Assembly: GCA_022606425.2 (NCBI GenBank) | Contig: JAHDVF020000998.1 | Location: 529,694 to 593,693 of the forward strand | Source: Lepidostoma basale | Lineage: Eukaryota > Arthropoda > Insecta > Trichoptera > Lepidostomatidae | DNA length: 64,000 bases | Reading direction: 5' to 3' | Shown: positions 19,901-26,094 of the stretch, piece after piece | How positions within the stretch are numbered: the first letter of the stretch is position 1 | Layout: every line of letters starts with the position of its first letter | The notes under the pieces: generated by a model | Databases searched by the model: none | Told to the model about the DNA's origin: nothing | The model's input: the letters and a program-made list of their open reading frames with translations, nothing else | Position numbers and translations under genes: made by a program

Positions 19901-21414
19901 TCCAGGGGGCTGTGGTTGGAATGGTAGCGTCTCACATTATCACAACATGGGTCACTATAGGACATATAATTTATGACGACAAAAATAAACCTACTCTTCC
20001 ACTTTCCATCGAAGTACGCAGTAAAATAATTCAAACAAACATTCACATACAAAATTCCGTAATATTTTTTTTATAATGCCACGTTTTATTTTCACACAGG
20101 GTTGCCAGGATGCTAATATTACGGTGCACTCAGTTATTCTACAACCAGAGTGGGAAAAATTCGAAATGAATTTTCAATCCAATTTGTCCACGTCTATTTT
20201 GAAATCCGTGGAAAATGCATACTCAAATACAGAGTGAGTGAATTTCATCATTTTAAATGTGTAACCTTTTAACATTTTTATATTCAGTTTAATTTCATTT
20301 TGTCAAGCAACGGAAAAAATATTTATTATGTAATTATTAAGTTAACTAATATTATTATAAAATGACCCTATCGATTAAGTCCTAATCAAAAGTTACTAGA
20401 AAACATAGATATTAAAAATCTGATAAACCTATTAAATTTTTGTGGGTTTAATACAAAAACTTGAAATTATTATACATTGACTAAATGGAATGTTCATCAA
20501 ATGAGCTTTCCTTTTTTTATAAAAATACCAACATCAAGGATTTATATCAATGATATTGGAATTTACTTTAAAATCTTCAATGTGAGCAGAAAATAGCTTA
20601 TTATTATGAAGAAGGAACCTGGTCGTGTCCAGGCTTGAACCCATGCCCCCTAGATCAGGAGCCAAGCGTTCTATCCCCTAGACCACCACCCGGTCATATA
20701 GCATTATAAAGTGAGCTTTATGAAATATCTTACAATCAATTGAATTCTGATTTATTAGCTTCATAAAAATATATATTTTCGCTTTATTTCATAAGGAGTA
20801 GGTTTAAGATAAAAGGATTTCAAAACTAAGAACTCCATTTTATTAGAATATAATATTTTGAGTAACCTAGTTTTAGTTTTGGGCCCAAAAAAATTATATT
20901 GATAAAATATCACGAAGGGCAAATAATTTTTTCTTAGTAATATGATTAATATATAATTTTATTTTTCAGGGATGCCCTTTTGCCTTTCTACAGAATGACG
21001 TACATGTATTACGCCCTTTTGGGAACGGTAATTACAGTTACATTAGGAATAATTATAAGTCTCATTTTCCCGTTAAAAGATGAAGATATATACGAAGAAA
21101 ATCTCCTCCACCCGTTTATAATAAAGCTGAGCAGAAAACTCCCCGGAAAACCCAGGAAGTTTATGGAACCAAAATTGATTAAAGACGAGAAAAGCAAAGA
21201 CTTATGCGGTATTGATAATTTTGTATTTATATATGATGAAGACGAGAAGAAACACGATGAAAAAATAATAATAAAAGATGCAAGAAAAATAAATATGCTT
21301 GTAAATGAAAACGACAGTGGACAAATAACAATCTGTGGGGGAAGCGATTTTGATTGTTTTGATTTAAATTCAAATAAGGCGCCCCTAAAAATAGAACAAC
21401 AAAAGGATGTCTAA
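1726..21414 (+). CDS. Sodium/solute symporter, SLC5 family (insect SMCT/SMVT-like), nine exons
   Basis: The coding segments are 1726-1930, 9857-10179, 14931-15085, 16043-16183, 18027-18245, 19234-19507, 19906-20013, 20100-20233 and 20970-21414. They sum to 2004 nt, or 667 residues plus stop, with GT-AG at every junction and no frame break. The protein shows SLC5 landmarks: [18 protein letters not shown] at the start of the core, [13 protein letters not shown] (the family GGLxAVxxxDVxQ motif) at about residues 177-189, [11 protein letters not shown], and [11 protein letters not shown] near residue 355. About 13 hydrophobic spans can be counted. A loop with NIT (N481) and NLS (N503) sequons precedes the last span (about 528-552), which fits an extracellular loop. 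A charged cytoplasmic tail of about 115 residues follows, longer than usual for a family of roughly 580-620 residues. The family couples Na+ influx to uptake of monocarboxylates, vitamins or similar solutes at the plasma membrane; the substrate here cannot be told from sequence. Confidence 0.93.
1968..2302 (-). mobile_element. SZ element, 5'-truncated copy, in intron 1
   Basis: On the minus strand this copy ends with the LINE-G-like 3' terminus (CTGCCTACCCTTTCGGGGAGACGG type) and a (GTTA)n tail at 1968-1980. Upstream lies the GC-rich core (CGCGGGAGA ... TCTCCCGCG) shared with the copies at 16975-17545 and 63398-64000. It breaks off at about 2302 inside the repeated GTGGATACGTGGAACAT motif, consistent with 5' truncation. 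It lies 37 bp past the exon 1 donor. Confidence 0.8.
3143..3737 (+). mobile_element. LINE-G copy, subfamily B
   Basis: The fragment starts at the '[15 protein letters not shown]' region after the RT palm and runs to the tail (GTTA)3 at 3721-3737. It is broken by frameshifts and stops (for example a TGA inside SEAWS-W) and small deletions. The subfamily B sequence is YDRI...DEVRKEC. Confidence 0.8.
3880..4150 (-). mobile_element. LINE C-terminal remnant ([11 protein letters not shown] type)
   Basis: The minus strand encodes a frame-broken YEIHGYPTR stretch and an [18 protein letters not shown] segment, followed by the protein end and a T-rich stretch. This resembles the last ~70 residues of CR1/jockey-like non-LTR reverse transcriptases. 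A related piece is at 35590-35700. Confidence 0.5.
4450..5062 (+). mobile_element. LINE-G copy, subfamily B, with long open C-terminal frame
   Basis: This is the best-preserved subfamily B end. An uninterrupted frame (4555-5046, 163 codons) holds [58 protein letters not shown] and [19 protein letters not shown], and ends FPGEMA at the tail (GTTA)3. It lacks all reverse transcriptase palm motifs, so it is a 5'-truncated fragment. Confidence 0.88.
5395..5725 (+). repeat. FB-A foldback-type repeat
   Basis: It starts AAGGATTAATTGTATCTCAA followed by TAGAGACGA and includes CAGGACTTATGACCTGTCAT. It ends near TACAAGTATTTGTATACA. The same blocks recur in six other places, on either strand. It has no coding capacity. 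Confidence 0.7.
5885..6290 (-). mobile_element. LINE-G copy, subfamily A
   Basis: Reading from the minus strand, the copy has (GTTA)n at 5885-5912, then the shared terminal sequence. It encodes [20 protein letters not shown] with an internal deletion, and breaks off upstream near 6290. It lies in SLC5 intron 1. Confidence 0.85.
6470..6890. repeat. Palindromic element with paired hammerhead-like ends
   Basis: The two arms, 6541-6600 and 6755-6817, are inverted copies beginning at the palindrome-like AGCTGTC motif and running inward to ATATATCAACTGTTAAATTT. The centre is A/T-rich and itself foldable. Each arm carries a CTGATGA core on its own strand. Confidence 0.7.
6774..6817 (+). ncRNA. Hammerhead-ribozyme-like motif (GTCAAC/GTTGAC stem II)
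   Basis: ACAC (6774-6777) precedes CTGATGA (6778-6784) and one extra T. Stem II is GTCAAC / GTTGAC around ATAG. GAA follows at 6802-6804, then AAAGCTGT, C at 6813 and GTGT (6814-6817), which pairs with ACAC as stem I. The GTC triplet is the expected cleavage site. The stem III palindrome (consensus ACAGCTGT) carries one mismatch here. Activity is inferred only. Confidence 0.5.
7345..7640 (+). mobile_element. LINE C-terminal remnant with internal deletion
   Basis: The plus strand encodes [19 protein letters not shown], then [18 protein letters not shown] and CDAWTM, typical of the post-RT region of a non-LTR element. It then jumps to a terminal [12 protein letters not shown] end with GAAGAAGA at 7629-7636. 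The middle of the C-terminal domain is missing. Confidence 0.6.
7640..7825. repeat. CGAAAC(A/G)TGTC palindromic repeat with AACGTCTGTTTTCTAGAA motif
   Basis: This is one of about ten copies of a short palindromic repeat. Hallmarks are AACGTCTGTTTTCTAGAAG at the edge and GCGAAACGTGTCATTT in the middle, with the reverse complement of the edge following. Here the GAAAC motif block occurs twice in succession (7689 and about 7760). Confidence 0.6.
7846..8094 (+). mobile_element. tRNA-derived SINE
   Basis: The head is tRNA-like, with an A-box-like GTGGCCGAGTGG (7855-7866) and a perfect B box GGTTCGATTCC (7899-7909), both internal pol III promoter elements. The body (GTGTGATTGTCACACTGTC, then a hairpin around TTACATCGAT...GATGTAA) is shared with copies at 11665-11926 and 54068-54545. 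The tail is (AAT)n. Confidence 0.85.
8676..8990 (-). repeat. FB-A foldback-type repeat
   Basis: This is a minus-strand copy of the FB-A family, with AATGACAGGTCATTAGTCCT and CTCTATTGAGATACAATT. It is followed by ACCCGCAATG and AAGTATTTGTATACATTC at 8968-8985. Confidence 0.7.
9196..9690. repeat. Two CATGTCATTCC palindromic repeats flanking an AACCGGTC-type palindrome
   Basis: 9196-9350 and 9535-9690 are copies of the AACGTCTGTTTTCTAGAA / GAAACATGTCATTCCC repeat. Between them (9395-9530) lies an inverted pair of a different repeat: ACTTTTGTCTTTATTTTGAC, an ACCGGT motif, and its mirrored return. None is coding. Confidence 0.6.
9857..10179 (+). CDS. SLC5 gene exon 2 (residues 69-176)
   Basis: The acceptor is TTCACAG and the donor GTAAGT; it leaves in phase 0. 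It encodes [19 protein letters not shown], the span of about 20 hydrophobic residues after it, [16 protein letters not shown], and two further spans ending in ISILFTLF. The initial Met of the open frame at 9841 lies in the intron and is not a start. Open frame beyond 10179 is intron. Confidence 0.94.
11270..11665 (-). mobile_element. CR1/L2-like LINE 3' end
   Basis: The minus strand encodes [23 protein letters not shown], then after a frameshift a [18 protein letters not shown] segment. This is the usual C-terminus of CR1/L2-type reverse transcriptases. The 3' UTR has the GCGCCCTTG...AACGGCGC hairpin seen in related copies at 50.0-50.9 and 55.6-56.0 kb. It abuts the tail of the SINE at 11665-11926. 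Confidence 0.65.
11665..11926 (-). mobile_element. tRNA-derived SINE, minus-strand copy
   Basis: This is the same family as 7846-8094. On the minus strand it has CCTTCGTGGCCGAGTGGTAA, a mutated B box (GGTTCATTTC), GTGTGATTGTCACACTGTC and the terminal TTACATC hairpin, and ends in an (AATGAT)n-like tail near 11667. Confidence 0.8.
12081..12313 (-). mobile_element. LINE-G copy, subfamily A, short
   Basis: Only the last ~230 bp of the family is present, from the (GTTA)n tail at 12081 up to the '[12 protein letters not shown]' coding region, with frame damage. Confidence 0.85.
12340..12500 (+). mobile_element. LINE terminal fragment with a perfect 51-bp tandem duplication
   Basis: The plus strand encodes [15 protein letters not shown] followed by the CATAAACAGATTGCAAGATC terminal sequence of the 'RDRVRNTxIREICEV' LINE group (compare 24400-24830). 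The block 12349-12399 is repeated without a difference at 12400-12450, pointing to a recent local duplication. Confidence 0.7.
12644..13124 (+). mobile_element. LINE-G copy, subfamily A, with duplicated 3' terminus
   Basis: It encodes [19 protein letters not shown] and [12 protein letters not shown], then frame breaks. Near the end the 38-bp block 13027-13064 (GGGACAGTCC...CGGGGAGA) is exactly repeated at 13065-13102, followed by GGCGTGATGG and the (GTTA)n tail. The duplication lies within the shared 3' terminus. Confidence 0.85.
13498..14145 (-). mobile_element. LINE 3' end (RTE-like group with [13 protein letters not shown])
   Basis: The minus strand encodes [19 protein letters not shown] and [18 protein letters not shown], then, past frameshifts, [19 protein letters not shown] and [11 protein letters not shown]. 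It ends with an AAGAAGAAAAAG tail near 13500. It is the post-palm half of a reverse transcriptase ORF; the YADD motif itself is absent. Confidence 0.75.
14225..14660 (-). mobile_element. LINE 3' fragment ([19 protein letters not shown] group)
   Basis: On the minus strand it encodes [20 protein letters not shown], then [19 protein letters not shown] and later frameshifts. Copies of the same group are at 22795-23170 and 36345-36890. It is an endonuclease/RT-type non-LTR C-terminal region. Confidence 0.75.
14931..15085 (+). CDS. SLC5 gene exon 3 (residues 177-228)
   Basis: The acceptor is TTTTTTAG and the donor GTATGT; it leaves after two bases of codon 228. It encodes [13 protein letters not shown], a family signature at the start of a span, then [21 protein letters not shown] and a short loop ending RFQFFK. 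Confidence 0.94.
15430..15775. repeat. Palindrome-type repeat with degenerate hammerhead-like ends
   Basis: On the minus strand near 15462-15500 the order is ATCA, CTGATGA, A, GGGC-loop-GTCC, GAAA. On the plus strand at 15680-15710 a decayed counterpart reads TGATAAAGG...CCTTCGAAACATGCC. It lies in intron 3 and resembles the pair at 52.9-53.2 kb. Confidence 0.5.
16043..16183 (+). CDS. SLC5 gene exon 4 (residues 228-275)
   Basis: The acceptor is TTGCAG and the donor GTTAGT. It encodes [19 protein letters not shown], then a span and the very characteristic [20 protein letters not shown] segment that follows the fifth helix region in this family. Confidence 0.94.
16225..16600 (-). mobile_element. 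Reverse transcriptase palm fragment of a LINE
   Basis: The minus strand encodes [20 protein letters not shown] and [20 protein letters not shown], then [13 protein letters not shown], matching RT block 1-2 of non-LTR elements. Beyond a frameshift it reads [11 protein letters not shown] and [13 protein letters not shown]. It matches the piece at 27127-27530. The element may be the N-terminal part of LINE-G, but no copy here joins the two. Confidence 0.75.
16600..16790. repeat. Palindromic repeat with hammerhead-like 3' arm
   Basis: At 16716-16757 the plus strand has ACAC, CTGATAA, T, GCC...GGC, GAAA, TAGCTGTC, GCGAC. This is the ACAGCTGT repeat family with the core mutated (G8 to A). The left part is the CATTTTGCGC/GGCATCATCAA repeat variant. 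Confidence 0.5.
16975..17545 (+). mobile_element. SZ element, near full-length copy, in intron 4
   Basis: It begins around TTTTGACAGGTGTAAAAATA. Two imperfect repeats of a CGGTGGATACGTG...TGCAACATC unit follow, then an AT-rich stretch. The GC-rich core (17368-17445) has CGCGGGAGA and TCTCCCGCG arms enclosing GATGAGGTTCGCAACCCATC. The end is the LINE-G-type terminus with (GTTA)n at 17520-17541. No ORF of note; the apparent frames cross the AT-rich part by chance. Confidence 0.8.
17560..17930. repeat. Palindromic repeats (CATAGTGTTTCGGCC type and ACCGGT type)
   Basis: 17625-17710 is the AACAGACGTTTT...GTTCAAGAAACAATAAA edge repeat. 17725-17930 is an inverted pair built on ACTTTATTTCGATAACGACC, GGTTTC and the mirrored GAAACCAGTC...AAAGTAGAAC. 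Similar pairs are at 9395-9530 and 52430-52645. Confidence 0.55.
18027..18245 (+). CDS. SLC5 gene exon 5 (residues 275-348)
   Basis: The acceptor is TTTTCAG and the donor GTAAAT; it leaves after two bases of codon 348. It encodes [20 protein letters not shown], then [20 protein letters not shown] (a DP-x-x-AG-x-I-x-x-x-D motif common in the family) and the next span [18 protein letters not shown]. Confidence 0.93.
18334..18815 (+). mobile_element. Two LINE-G fragments in intron 5
   Basis: 18334-18577 is a 3' terminus ([26 protein letters not shown] remains) with a single GTTA-type tail. 18655-18815 comes from further 5' in the element (SEAW-like and [12 protein letters not shown] remains) and is truncated at its own 3' side. 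They are heavily decayed and probably separate insertions or a rearranged one. Confidence 0.7.
18853..19076 (+). repeat. Minisatellite, 4 x 56 bp
   Basis: There are four head-to-tail units (18853-18908, 18909-18964, 18965-19020, 19021-19076), each containing TTCCCGTTACATCTCCC, CTCAATCCTAATTATACCCC and TTCCA with a handful of differences. It ends 157 bp before exon 6, within intron 5. Confidence 0.95.
19234..19507 (+). CDS. SLC5 gene exon 6 (residues 348-439)
   Basis: The acceptor is TTTTTTAG and the donor GTAACT; it leaves in phase 0. It encodes [20 protein letters not shown], the helix and loop that in this family carries a Ser/Thr-rich stretch before N-S. Two spans follow, around [20 protein letters not shown] and [20 protein letters not shown]. 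The stretch GLQVSN is less hydroxyl-rich than expected (see findings). Confidence 0.93.
19661..19846 (+). mobile_element. LINE-G 3' terminus in intron 6
   Basis: The fragment runs from the '[20 protein letters not shown]' coding end to (GTTA)n at 19825-19846. It makes up nearly half of this 398-bp intron and ends 60 bp before exon 7. Confidence 0.85.
19906..20013 (+). CDS. SLC5 gene exon 7 (residues 440-475)
   Basis: The acceptor is TTTCCAG and the donor GTACGC, a weak but GT donor. The alternative GTAAAA at 20021 would lead to a stop after splicing, so it is rejected. It encodes [20 protein letters not shown] and a loop ending LPLSIE. Intron 7 is only 86 bp. Confidence 0.9.
20100..20233 (+). 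CDS. SLC5 gene exon 8 (residues 476-520)
   Basis: The acceptor is CACACAG and the donor GTGAGT; it leaves after two bases of codon 520. It encodes a hydrophilic extracellular loop starting GC, with possible N-glycosylation sites NIT (N481) and NLS (N503). Confidence 0.9.
20612..20715 (-). mobile_element. tRNA-derived SINE (second family) in intron 8
   Basis: The minus strand has an A-box-like TGGTCTAGGGGATAGAACG and a B-box-like GGGTTCAAGCCTGG, then a short body ending in AATAATAAT. The tRNA-like part lacks a convincing acceptor stem, so it is not a tRNA gene. A truncated relative lies at 48560-48660. Confidence 0.6.
20970..21414 (+). CDS. SLC5 gene exon 9, terminal (residues 520-667)
   Basis: The acceptor is TTTTTCAG and the stop TAA is at 21412-21414. 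It encodes [20 protein letters not shown] and the last membrane span to about residue 552, then a cytoplasmic tail of ~115 residues rich in K, D and E. The tail ends in a low-complexity, probably disordered stretch. Confidence 0.93.
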
Positions 21415-21469
21415 GTAAGCTTTATCACATAAGGGTGAATCAAATTATGAATATTGACAAAGTAATTTT

Positions 21470-21640
21470 AAAGTATCTGTCAAAACTGACCATATTTGTA
21501 AACAATTTTATAACATTTCTCTTTTCCTTTTTTTATATACTTTGTATATACAACACTTATATTAAAAAAATAAAATTACGTAAACATGTTTTGAACAAAC
21601 AGTCCTTCTTCAGTAAAAATACATTAAAAAAAATATTATT
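21470..21640 (-). repeat. Degenerate hammerhead-like repeat arm
   Basis: The minus strand reads CTGAAGA, A, GGAC-TGTTT-GTTC, AAAAC, ATGTTT, i.e. the 52.9-53.2 kb repeat with GAAAC changed to AAAAC. It immediately follows the SLC5 stop codon region. Confidence 0.5.
21569..21574 (+). promoter_or_regulatory. Possible polyadenylation signal AATAAA
   Basis: This is the first AATAAA after the stop codon, 155 bp downstream. It lies at the edge of a palindromic repeat and in very AT-rich sequence, so chance occurrence is likely. Confidence 0.3.
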
Positions 21641-21684
21641 AAATTGTTTACATGATCTGACAGATGTTAAATAAGAAATTTTAT

Positions 21685-22345
21685 AATTCAAGAATTAATT
21701 GTATCTCAATAGAGACGAAGATGCAAATTGGAAACCGAATATGGTTGATCAAGGTGTTTACAGGACTTATGACCTGTCATTGATCGGGTTACCAATTCAA
21801 GAATTAATTGTATCTCAATAGAGACGAAGATGCAAATTAGAAACAGAATATGGTTGATCAAGGTGTTTACAGGACTTATGACCTGACATTGATTGGGTTA
21901 AGCGCACGCTTTATGTAATACAACATTCCCCATTGCACCTTTTTTCTTATGACCACCATGTCTGACAAACTTTTGGAAGTTGTATATATGTAAATCTGTA
22001 AAACTACTCTTTACGTGGTAGTTTTTTTTACAATCTCTATACTAACGCCATCTATTATATAAAGATTTGTGTTTATTAAGCATTAAGCAAGATTTGTTTT
22101 TCATCAGCAAGATTTGTGTTTATTAAGGAGAAAAAAGCTGGAATGGGGAATGTTGTATTACATAAAGCGTGCGCTTAACCCAACCAATGACAGGTCATAA
22201 GTCCTGTAAACACCTTGATCGACCATATTCTGTTTCCAATTTGCATCTTCGTCTCTATTGAGATACAATTAATTCTTGAATTGATAACCCGCAATGGGTG
22301 AAATTCAGTATTCGTGTACAAGTATTTGTATACATTAAAAAAATG
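21685..22345. repeat. FB-A foldback element with ~140-bp inverted arms and a 109-bp tandem duplication
   Basis: The left arm 21794-21937 and right arm 22140-22283 are inverted copies from AATTCAAGAATTAATTGTAT inward to AACATTCCCCATT. The outer 109 bp of the left arm is duplicated in tandem (21685-21793, then 21794 on). The right arm is followed by ACCCGCAATGGG and TACAAGTATTTGTATACATT, the outer block seen in other FB-A copies. It has no coding capacity. Confidence 0.85.
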
Positions 22346-22384
22346 TTGTAATTTTTTTATATAATATTTTAAATATCTATATAA

Positions 22385-22480
22385 TATCACTAAGGAAGGA
22401 CTGAGTAGTCCGAAACATGTTGTATATTTAATTTTAATTTGTTTAAAAATTGAGTTTTGTATATAAAGTATTTAAAAAAA
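22385..22480 (+). repeat. Hammerhead-like repeat, mutated core
   Basis: The order ATATCA, CTAAGGA, A, GGACTGAGTAGTCC, GAA, ACATGT, TGTATAT matches the 52.9-53.2 kb motif, with two core changes (G5A and A7G). Stem II (GGACT/AGTCC) is intact. Confidence 0.5.
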
Positions 22481-22794
22481 TAAAAAAATATACAAGGTAT
22501 TATTATTTCATTACAAATGGTTATTTATACGAGTACTATGCATACTCGTACAATAATGACAGTGTTTAACCTTCCTTTTGAATGTTGTGTAACTAGTACC
22601 TATTGTTTCAAATAATTTAAATATCTCTATAAAGATATTCTCTATAAATTCTAAGATTCTGTTCTCACATTATAAATTAAAGCATCGATTGAAATAAATA
22701 TACAATACAATAAAAAATACAGCAGTGTGTCGGAAATTCACGTATTTAAGTATAAAGAGAAGATTATGTATCATACGATTGTCTCACAAAACAC

Positions 22795-23170
22795 TTCTTC
22801 TTCTTATTCTTCCTTAACCTATTCCCGTCCACTCCCGGACAAAGGCCTTCTAGTAAACTTTTCATCTGAGCTTCTGGCTACGTGACTTGCCCATTGCCAT
22901 CTTAGAGTCGCCACCCGGTGGATGACGTCAGTGACCTTTGTTTTTTTCTCACCGTATCGTTTCTGACTCTGTCTCTTAGGCTTATTCCTAACATGGCTCT
23001 TTCCATGGCTCTTTGGGTCACTCGTAGTTTCTCAGCACTTTGTTTAGATAATGTAACAGTTTCAAGACCATAAGTACCAACTGGCAGAACGCAGGCTTCT
23101 AGAGATCAGGTTGATCGGTATTTTCCGGTTTTTAAGGATGTAACTCATGTTTCCGAAACCTGCCCTGCTT
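22795..23170 (-). mobile_element. LINE 3' fragment (QRAMERAMLGISLRDR group)
   Basis: It is a relative of 14225-14660, with the same order of blocks on the minus strand. The frame is broken, and the region between the C-terminal Cys/His-like end and the ARSSDEK block is deleted. Confidence 0.7.
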
Positions 23171-24049
23171 AGTCCAATTTTTTTTTGGACATAAAACACT
23201 ATATAATTCTTGTTAAGCCTATATTCGTGAGTGCGAGAGAGATAAACAATTAGTTGACATGAGCGGTTTTATCGCTTGATTGTTTTTCAAACGTTGTGAG
23301 CGTTTGCCGATATTTAATCATTTTTATTATTTATAATTAAAACTTTTTTTCTTTACATTTAAACTATTGTTAAATGAAGCAATATTCTATGAATATTATA
23401 TTTTTTAAATTACAAGCATTCATTTTGGATTGTGTAGTAATCGCATCGTTATGTGCGTATTTTTTTAGACAGTAAGGGAAATATTAAAAAGTAATTATGT
23501 ATAGATAATATAATAAACAACAAACAAGCCTGAATGCGGTCTTGATATTGACTATTGTAAAATAGATAACTTTTATTATTATCACATTCTATAAAAAAAG
23601 AGTATAAAATATGCAACATATTTTTTTATTTCGTTAGTAAAAACTTTATAGTCTCCCTGTAGTTCTATCAAGCGAATATTTTTCTATCAAGCTATTTTGA
23701 TACCACTCCTATATTCATGAACACAATAGTGATCTTCCTAACGTTGATACGAATGGTAGCGAAACCAGTTGAGAGTTAAAATTAAGAATTTATTGAAAAT
23801 ATAATAATAAAAAAAAAATATTTATTTTTTATTTATTGTATTCGACAAAGGCTGTGTTTAAACCCAAAAGTGATGTAAAATATTTCAAAATAAATAAAAA
23901 TAATGTATGTGTGAATAAAATTTATAACCAATTTGTTCATATATTGTACATAATATATTATTTATATAATAAAGTTGAACGTAACTATAGACATGGTTTT
24001 AATTTGCTTCCCCTATTCAATTGAATGAAAAGAAACATATGATTTAGAA
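23171..24049. other. AT-rich sequence with nothing recognised
   Basis: There are no matches to other repeats in the window, no convincing exon, and only short random frames. It could be old repeat or unique spacer. Confidence 0.4.
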
Positions 24050-24310
24050 TTTCACCACTTCTTCTTCTTCATCCTTCTTGTAGACCTATGTGGTCTGTTC
24101 TCTAGAGTGTTGCTCCTCATGTGAGGTAGAATAGCATCTGTCCTTCGATCTTTTAGGAGGTCTTCCACGAGAACGAGTCCACGAGACGAGTATATATGCA
24201 CTATTGTAATATAGGGAAGTCTGGTGGTGTCCATTCTTTGAACATGTTCGTACCGGTCCCTTCTTCGCTGTCTGCTCCATCTTATAATATCTTCACAAAT
24301 TGATCTTTAT
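24050..24310 (-). mobile_element. LINE 3' end (RDRxxNxxIREIC group), minus strand
   Basis: The minus strand encodes HVQRMDTTRLPYI-type sequence with frameshifts and the LLKDRRTDAILPHMRSNTLE terminal region, with a GAAGAAGAAG tail at 24058-24070. It lies head-on to the plus-strand copy at 24400-24830. Confidence 0.65.
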
Positions 24311-24399
24311 AATTAAGTTAAAAAACAGACTGATGAAGCTGCATTTATCTCCTGATGTCTAAGGGACACTGTCTGGGACAATAAGCATATGCTAGTGGA

Positions 24400-24830
24400 A
24401 AGCAAAGTTAGAATTTAGAAAACATGCTTCAGGCCCATAATGACACACGGAATCGAAGCAAGAGCAGACACTTTCAGAACCAAACATCTCTTAAGAGTAG
24501 CAGAAATGAGAACATTGCGACCTATTGTGGGGAGAACCCTTAGAGATAGGATACCCAATGAAGAAATTCGCAAATCCTGCAAAATTGGAGACATAGTGAG
24601 ATGGGGTAGGCAGAGAAGACAATTTTGGAGAGACCACATCGAGAGAATAGATCCATCAAGAATTCCTAATATCGTGATGCACGAGACTCCAGAGGCCCGT
24701 CGACCAACAGGATGACCTCCAAAGAGATGAAGAGAAGGCTGGTGGTCTTCATCACAGGAAGAAAGTTGATATCCTGCATAAACAGATCGCAAGATCTACA
24801 ATCAATTTAAGAAGAAGAAGAAGAAGAGGT
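24400..24830 (+). mobile_element. LINE 3' end (RDRxxNxxIREIC group)
   Basis: It encodes THGIEARADTFRTKHLLRVA, EMRTLRPIVGRTLRDRIPNE and FWRDHIERIDPSRIPNI. After a stop, the terminal PKRWREGWW-like region and ATAAACAGATCGCAAGATCT follow. It ends in (GAA)n at 24811-24828. Confidence 0.75.
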
Positions 24831-25254
24831 AATGCGCTGTGTTTTAGCTAAAGTAAATAATAAATATGATTTTTTATAATATTTCAAAATAAGAATGACT
24901 TATTCGAAAATGGAATTTTTTAAACTTAATTTTTTTTAAACGATTTTGAATTCAGAATCTTCAATGTATAAATTAAAAATTAATAGGCCGGTTCACATTT
25001 CTGTGGAAGGACGAAGTCACAATGGGTATCCTTGAAGTAAAACGCTGAGAGGACTTTTTACAGTTAAGGGCGATTGCCCTACCGCCGAAACTTTCCCATT
25101 AACCGTTTGGGGTAATTACCATGATTACATTATTTTCTGAGTCGGAATTCTCTTTTTACACCACCTTATCGTTAGGTTCACATCCGTCAACTTTCAGCCT
25201 AATCTTAAAGTGTACTCTGTTCAACAAAAAATGTTAAAAAAAAATGAAAATCAA

Positions 25255-25335
25255 TTTATATTATTATTATAGTTATTATTATTTTGTTGAAAAAACTCCT
25301 TACATCATTACAGCGCGAGCCAAATTGATGTAAAG
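25255..25335 (-). mobile_element. tRNA-SINE tail fragment
   Basis: This is the last ~80 bp of the SINE family of 7846-8094 (TTTACATCAATTTGGCTCGC hairpin and AATAATAATAACTATAATAAT tail). The tRNA-like head is absent. Confidence 0.65.
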
Positions 25336-25384
25336 TGTGAAAAAAGGAAATATACATAGAACCTTAGGAATAGGAATATGCCAG

Positions 25385-26035
25385 TTATTTTCATGCTGCC
25401 TTTATCTTAAGGGTATTCACGAATTCGACATAATTGCATCCAAAGAGGTCTATCTCTTTTGCAACCTCATTTAAAAGACGAATCGCTTTCAATACAGGAG
25501 AACTTCGAAGGGCCTCTGTGCGGCAATTTGGGGCATAAAATAATATATGCCCCCTTGCTCTGCTATAACTATGGGGAACGTATATATTAAGGTGTCTCAG
25601 TATTCCTGGATTGTAAATACCTTCGGATAATAGTTTGAAAAAATGCTTTCCTAGAAAGATCATTCGACGAGTTTCAAGAGTGTTGTATCCAACATTCCTA
25701 ACAGAAATAGTGAGAGGTTAAAAAAAGGATAATAGTTATACTCCCTGAGGTATAAATATCTCAAAAATCGTTTCTGGATCCTTTCTAGTTCCAAGATAAC
25801 TGTTCTTTTTCTGGGGTCCCAAATGATAGAGCAGTACTCCAAGTTACTATGAACTAGCGCTTCATACAGTCGACGAATCGCCGTTTGTGTTCGAAAAAGA
25901 TCTTGCGTTCCGTAGAACAAAACCAAGCATTTTGTTGGCTCGCGTGATAATATTAGATAGATGTATTTTAAATGTGAATTTGGACTCAAACGTGATACCC
26001 AGATCCTTAATATGATCAACTTTTGATCAACTGCA
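25385..26035 (-). mobile_element. Jockey/CR1-like LINE C-terminal region
   Basis: It has two overlapping minus-strand frames: ALVHSNLEYCSIIWDPRKRT, then ERIQKRFLRYLYLREYNYYP, and after a frameshift ARGHILFYAPNCRTEALRSS and AIRLLNEVAKEIDLF. It is the post-RT segment of a non-LTR element. Related pieces are at 35155-35530, 40005-40190, 52066-52370 and 54133-54456. Confidence 0.75.
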
Positions 26036-26094
26036 ATCTATTGATCTGTATGTATTATATATAAAGGAGTAAGTTTATCTGTATATATCTTTTT

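Noticed and set aside
20014..20021. Alternative exon 7 donor GTAAAA at 20021
   Set aside because: Using it shifts the frame and gives an early stop in exon 8; the GTACGC donor keeps phase and the family sequence.
20612..20715. Possible tRNA gene on the minus strand
   Set aside because: A-box- and B-box-like stretches are present, but no proper acceptor or anticodon stem pairing can be drawn, and the tail plus a second copy at 48560-48660 indicate a SINE.
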